Shown: in pieces, positions 5,589 through 7,955 of the stretch
Numbering within the stretch: position 1 is the first letter of the stretch
Layout of the letters: each line of letters opens with the position of its first letter
Assembly: GCA_023458995.1 (NCBI GenBank)
Contig: JAEWVV010000113.1
Location: 1-7,955, forward strand
Origin: Bacillota bacterium
GTDB lineage: Bacteria > Bacillota_I > Bacilli_A > Acholeplasmatales > Acholeplasmataceae
Direction: 5' to 3'
DNA: 7,955 nucleotides
Position numbers and translations under genes: made by a program
The notes under the pieces: model-generated
What the model was told of the DNA's origin: nothing
Seen by the model: only the letters and a program-made list of their open reading frames with translations
Database searches by the model: none

Positions 5589-6713
5589 GTATACTTGATT
5601 TCCTTCACTATAAACTTCTAATAACTCATGTTTGTTAATCACTAAGAAATCCGCATTCTTACCAATCTCAATTGAACCAACCATATCATCTAACCCAAGC
5701 ATTTTTGCTGGATTTTTCGACATTAATTCAATCGATTTTGTGATCGGTGTTTTTGTGAACTCTGAGAAGTTAACTAATGCTTGGAATGGGTTTAACGTTG
5801 AACCCGCTCTTGCATTATTTGAGATTAATCTCGCATCACCATTTCTAACATAGATCGGAGTTTTTCCTAAAAAGTAATTACCATCGTTTAATCCTGCAGC
5901 CATGATTGAATCGGTGATGATAATCAGTTTATCCATACCTCTCATTTTTTTAAGAAATAAAACGGTATTAGGATCTAAATGTTTTCCATCTAAAATCATT
6001 TCTGTATATGCATTAGACATAAGTGCTGCACCAACGATACCAGGACCATGATGGTCAAATGGACGCATCGCATTAAACATATGTGTAAATGAAGATGCAC
6101 CGTGTTTTAATGCTAAGTTCGTTTCTTCAAATGAGGCATCACTATGACCTAAGGTAACTCTAACACCAATGGTTTTGCAGTAATCAATTAAGTCGATAGC
6201 ATCCTCTATTTCAGGCGCTAACGTCGTGTATTTGATTAAATGATGACTATCTTCCATAAGTTCTTTAAAGAGTTCTACGCTTGGTTTAAGTATCGCAGAT
6301 TCAGGTTGTGCACCTTTATACTTCATGGATAGAAAGGGTCCTTCTAAATGAATACCTTTCATGATGGGATATATCGGTTTTAGTTTAGCCATCAGTTTTA
6401 ACTGTTTTCTAATGACATCAATATCATCGGTCATCACGGTTGGTAAAACAGATGTTACACCATTTCTCATGTAGTAGTCCATAATGATTTTCATTTCATC
6501 GAACGTCGCCATATTAAAATCATAACCTAAGGCACCATGTGTATGAATATCAAATAGTCCAGGAATAATGGTTTGACCTTTTAAGTCGATGATTTCATCA
6601 ATTCCTTCAGGATTGATATAAGGTTCAATTTCTTGAAACTTACCATCAATAACTAATAGATCGACGGTTTCTTTCTTGTTACTAAGTTTTGCATTCTTGA
6701 TAATTTTTGTCAT
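5577..6713 (-). CDS. nagA: N-acetylglucosamine-6-phosphate deacetylase
   Basis: NagA removes the acetyl group from GlcNAc-6-phosphate to give glucosamine-6-phosphate, the substrate of the NagB-II type enzyme. It is a cytoplasmic amidohydrolase with a metal site in a TIM barrel. Visible in the 378 residues are PGLFDIHTHG with H57 and H59, HLEGPF with E124, TLGHSDA with H190, FTHMFNAMR with H211 and IITDSIMAAG with catalytic D268. The C-terminal GSIEIGKNADFLVI closes the beta-sandwich. DGKH (H245) is the conserved phosphate-side His. The expected REPG loop reads HGPG (H222-G225), an unusual change. GTG 6722 is the longest possible start. ATG 6713 is preferred because AAGGATGTG (6720-6728) matches the anti-SD at eight of nine bases with six-base spacing, and GTG would lie inside it. 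It diverges from the HAD gene. A galactosamine-type deacetylase (AgaA) remains possible. Confidence 0.92.
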   Translation of the reverse strand: MTKIIKNAKLSNKKETVDLLVIDGKFQEIEPYINPEGIDEIIDLKGQTIIPGLFDIHTHGALGYDFNMATFDEMKIIMDYYMRNGVTSVLPTVMTDDIDVIRKQLKLMAKLKPIYPIMKGIHLEGPFLSMKYKGAQPESAILKPSVELFKELMEDSHHLIKYTTLAPEIEDAIDLIDYCKTIGVRVTLGHSDASFEETNLALKHGASSFTHMFNAMRPFDHHGPGIVGAALMSNAYTEMILDGKHLDPNTVLFLKKMRGMDKLIIITDSIMAAGLNDGNYFLGKTPIYVRNGDARLISNNARAGSTLNPFQALVNFSEFTKTPITKSIELMSKNPAKMLGLDDMVGSIEIGKNADFLVINKHELLEVYSEGNQVYKKE

Positions 6714-6735
6714 GTAAGTCACATCCTTCAGTTCT

Positions 6736-6764
6736 ATTATAGTTGATTTATGAGTTCGTTTAAG
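6736..6764 (-). promoter_or_regulatory. nagA: Promoter of nagA
   Basis: A perfect TATAAT occurs on the minus strand at 6736-6741. The -35 is weak (CTTAAA with a 17-base spacer or TTAAAC with 16), which suggests help from an activator. The predicted start, about 6729, leaves a leader of some 16 bases and supports ATG 6713. Confidence 0.6.
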
Positions 6765-6770
6765 TCCATA

Positions 6771-6800
6771 TTGTCAAAGATTGTCACAAACTGTCAAAAA
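6771..6800. repeat. Three 10-bp direct repeats between divergent nagA and HAD promoters
   Basis: TTGTCA (6771-6776), TTGTCA (6781-6786) and CTGTCA (6791-6796) recur at exactly 10-bp steps, each followed by four mostly A bases. The spacing puts all copies on one face of the helix. The block fills the gap between the -35 regions of the two divergent promoters, the classic place for a shared activator or repressor array. The binding protein is unknown. Confidence 0.6.
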
Positions 6801-6821
6801 GGATTATTTTATCAAATCATT

Positions 6822-6830
6822 TGTTACACT
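6822..6830 (+). promoter_or_regulatory. Extended -10 promoter of the HAD phosphatase gene
   Basis: TGTTACACT is an extended -10 (TGn plus TACACT at 6825-6830). The -35 position (GATTAT, 6802-6807) is poor and directly abuts the three repeats. The start near 6837 leaves a leader of about a dozen bases that is mostly the ribosome site. Confidence 0.5.
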
Positions 6831-6849
6831 ACTACATGAGGTGAGATTT

Positions 6850-7665
6850 TTGAATCCCAAGAACTTAATGATTTATAGTGATATGGATGGAACACTTTTA
6901 TCTTCATGGAGTAAAGGACCCGTTATCAGTCAGAAAAATGAAGAAGCTATACGAAAGTTCATTGATCAAGGTGGATTATTTTCGATTGCTACCGGAAGAA
7001 ACATGAAGAATGGTCCTACTTACTTAGAGGACTATACCATTCAATTACCGATGGTCTTAGTTAATGGTGCACTCATCTATGATCAAATCAATAACTTAAT
7101 CATTCGGAAAGTCACAATCGATAAAACGTTTGTCAGTGAAGCACTTGATTACTTTCTAAAATGCGGAAGGATTGCTTTAGTGATTTCAGATATCGATGAA
7201 GTCTATCATGTGATTCACCCTTCGATTAAAGATGGCAAACTTCCAGAATTAGATTTTGAAACAATTAATATTACAGTTGATGAAGTGTTAAAAATTGACA
7301 TTTTAAAAGTTACCTTTGTCACACATCCAGAAGAGAAAGACAAAATCGAGCAAGATCTTACATTATTTAAAACCTATAAAGAGATTTCTACATCTCCTTC
7401 ATCCAAACGATTTATTGAAATCGTTAGTCATGGAATAAATAAAGCAGAAGCAATCCATTATGTAAAATCAAACGTTTTAACATCTAATCGCAAGCTTGTT
7501 TGTATTGGTGATTATTCAAACGACATTGAAATGTTAGATTTAGCAGATATAGCTGCAATCCCTAAAAATGGATTAGATGCACTTAAAAAGCCCAATCGCT
7601 TGATCACATCACATCACGATGAGGATGCAATCTCTGATTTAATCGATCAGTTAACACGTATGTAA
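6850..7665 (+). CDS. HAD-superfamily (IIB, Cof-type) hydrolase, probable sugar-phosphate phosphatase
   Basis: This is a cytoplasmic phosphatase of the Cof subfamily, whose members dephosphorylate sugar phosphates, flavin or other small phosphates. The true substrate cannot be read from sequence. The 271 residues carry motif I DMDGT with nucleophile D11 and acid/base D13, motif II ATGRN, the conserved Lys in HGINKAEA (K198), and motif III GDYSND (D221, D225). A C2-type cap lies between motifs II and III. I place the start at TTG 6850 because GAGGTG (6838-6843) is six bases upstream. Longer in-frame versions run through the promoter, and the next ATG (6868) is too far from the ribosome site and close to motif I. 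It is divergent from nagA with a shared control region, which suggests a job in the same hexosamine pathway. No clear terminator follows. Confidence 0.85.
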   Translation: MNPKNLMIYSDMDGTLLSSWSKGPVISQKNEEAIRKFIDQGGLFSIATGRNMKNGPTYLEDYTIQLPMVLVNGALIYDQINNLIIRKVTIDKTFVSEALDYFLKCGRIALVISDIDEVYHVIHPSIKDGKLPELDFETINITVDEVLKIDILKVTFVTHPEEKDKIEQDLTLFKTYKEISTSPSSKRFIEIVSHGINKAEAIHYVKSNVLTSNRKLVCIGDYSNDIEMLDLADIAAIPKNGLDALKKPNRLITSHHDEDAISDLIDQLTRM

Positions 7666-7701
7666 TAATTTTTGCCAGAAAACGACAAAATAGGGGGTGT
7701 G

Positions 7702-7726
7702 CTTTCATTATCTTATAAAATGAAGG
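7702..7726. repeat. Inverted repeat/hairpin downstream of the HAD gene
   Basis: CTTTCATT (7702-7709) pairs with AATGAAGG (7719-7726), including one G-T wobble, around a 9-base loop. No U-tract follows, so it is a poor terminator. It could be a weak 3' end for the HAD message or an operator for the PTS promoter just downstream. Confidence 0.35.
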
Positions 7727-7734
7727 TAAACCTT
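7723..7734. promoter_or_regulatory. Small palindrome over the PTS -35 region
   Basis: AAGGT-AA-ACCTT is a perfect inverted repeat covering the expected -35 position of the PTS promoter and touching the cre site. It is short, so it is a tentative operator only. Confidence 0.3.
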
Positions 7735-7747
7735 GTAAGCGTTTTTA
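7734..7747. promoter_or_regulatory. Catabolite-responsive element (cre) at the PTS promoter
   Basis: TGTAAGCGTTTTTA matches the Firmicute cre consensus TGWAANCGNTNWCA at 13 of 14 positions. It lies in the spacer just before the -10, where bound CcpA/HPr-Ser-P would block initiation. This predicts repression of the PTS genes by preferred sugars. Confidence 0.68.
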
Positions 7748-7748
7748 G

Positions 7749-7754
7749 TACAAT
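7749..7754 (+). promoter_or_regulatory. -10 element of the PTS operon promoter
   Basis: TACAAT lies directly after the cre. The -35 position 17 bases upstream (GTAAAC) is weak and lies inside the small palindrome. Transcription from about 7761 would give a leader of roughly 27 bases carrying the strong AAAGGAG ribosome site. Confidence 0.5.
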
Positions 7755-7787
7755 AGACATGTACGACTAACTTTAAAGGAGAAAAAA

Positions 7788-7955
7788 ATGGGAAAAACAT
7801 TTATTCGTGTCGATGATCGTTTAATTCACGGTCAAATTGCAGTTGCTTGGGCTCAAACATTATCAGTTCAAGAAATTATCGCATTCGATGATCAAACCGC
7901 TTCAAACAAAATGCTTCAGCAAATTATGCTTATGGGTGTATCTAAAGCATATAAC
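7788..7955 (+). CDS. PTS mannose/fructose/sorbose family IIB subunit (partial, N-terminus)
   Basis: The first 56 residues are visible and the gene continues past the right edge. RVDDRLIHGQ at residues 7-16 is the signature of the mannose-family IIB domain, and His14 is the residue phosphorylated by IIA before transfer to the incoming sugar. AVAWAQ and IIAFDD follow, as in the family. The protein is cytoplasmic and works with membrane IIC and IID partners, presumably encoded downstream. The start is ATG 7788, with AAAGGAG (7775-7781) six bases upstream. The sugar cannot be deduced from this fragment. The nagA and NagB-II neighbours make glucosamine, N-acetylglucosamine or N-acetylgalactosamine likely candidates. 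The cre site predicts carbon catabolite repression. Confidence 0.92.
   Translation, partial: MGKTFIRVDDRLIHGQIAVAWAQTLSVQEIIAFDDQTASNKMLQQIMLMGVSKAYN

Noticed and set aside
6751..6764. Possible cre upstream of nagA (TGAGTTCGTTTAAG)
   Set aside because: It misses four positions of the 14-base consensus, too weak to annotate.
6772..6777. Perfect TTGACA -35 on the minus strand for nagA
   Set aside because: It is 30 bases from the TATAAT, far beyond usable spacing, and no decent -10 lies 16-18 bases from it. It is better read as part of the repeat array.
7666..7700. Terminator for the HAD gene from the imperfect TTTTGCC/GACAAAA repeat
   Set aside because: Only six of eight positions match, the stem is AT-rich and no U-tract follows.
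7691..7723. AGGGGGTG resembling a ribosome site, with a possible eight-codon leader peptide from GTG 7697
   Set aside because: The GTG lies inside the putative ribosome site and no other start is at the right distance. The peptide has no runs of regulatory codons.
1..7955. CRISPR array, tRNA/rRNA genes, insertion sequence, phage or toxin-antitoxin system
   Set aside because: I saw no regularly spaced long repeats, RNA gene signatures, transposase or terminal repeats. All long frames are assigned to metabolic or membrane proteins.

Overview
The window is AT-rich bacterial DNA with compact intergenic regions, purine-rich Shine-Dalgarno sites and classical stem-loop/U-tract terminators. TGA is a true stop here: ptsI and nagA both end in TGA inside a terminator, and Trp is written TGG. 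This excludes the UGA=Trp code of mycoplasmas. Low-GC Firmicutes style, a terse gene set and an X2-like surface-protein domain fit Acholeplasmatales/Izemoplasmatales or a neighbouring low-GC Firmicute. That placement is inference, not proof.

Layout, left to right. (1) 3-245 (+): C-terminal 80 residues of a protein ending in a beta-sandwich domain resembling X2/Ig-like domains, then a terminator. (2) 378-2069 (+): M3 oligoendopeptidase (pepF-like), followed one base later by a 131-residue four-helix membrane protein (2071-2466) and a terminator. (3) 2587-3615 (+): SIS-family deaminase/isomerase best matching NagB-II. It converges with a 66-residue two-helix membrane protein (3637-3837, -), with a bidirectional terminator between them. 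(4) 3943-5568 (+): PTS enzyme I, converging with nagA (5577-6713, -) over another bidirectional hairpin that contains both stop codons. (5) 6850-7665 (+): HAD-IIB (Cof-type) phosphatase starting at TTG and diverging from nagA. (6) 7788-7955 (+): start of a mannose-family PTS IIB gene behind a strong cre (CcpA) match.

Taken together, the right three quarters reads as a hexosamine-uptake and catabolism neighbourhood. PEP feeds EI, then HPr (not in the window), then a Man-family EII whose IIB gene begins at the right edge. Phosphorylated N-acetylhexosamine is deacetylated by NagA, and hexosamine-6-P is deaminated by NagB-II to fructose-6-P plus ammonia. The HAD enzyme may trim sugar phosphates. 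The genes are not one operon. Nearly every one has its own promoter and terminator, so coordination would have to come from shared operators: cre-like sites and TTGTC/GACAA-containing elements are the visible candidates.

I see no RNA genes, CRISPR array, mobile element or clearly new multi-gene system. The most unusual signals are regulatory (three TGTCA repeats at exact 10-bp spacing between divergent nagA and the HAD gene; a perfect 16-bp palindrome on the pepF -35). The main protein oddities are an Arg-to-His change in the NagA phosphate-binding loop and a shortened EI C-terminus.
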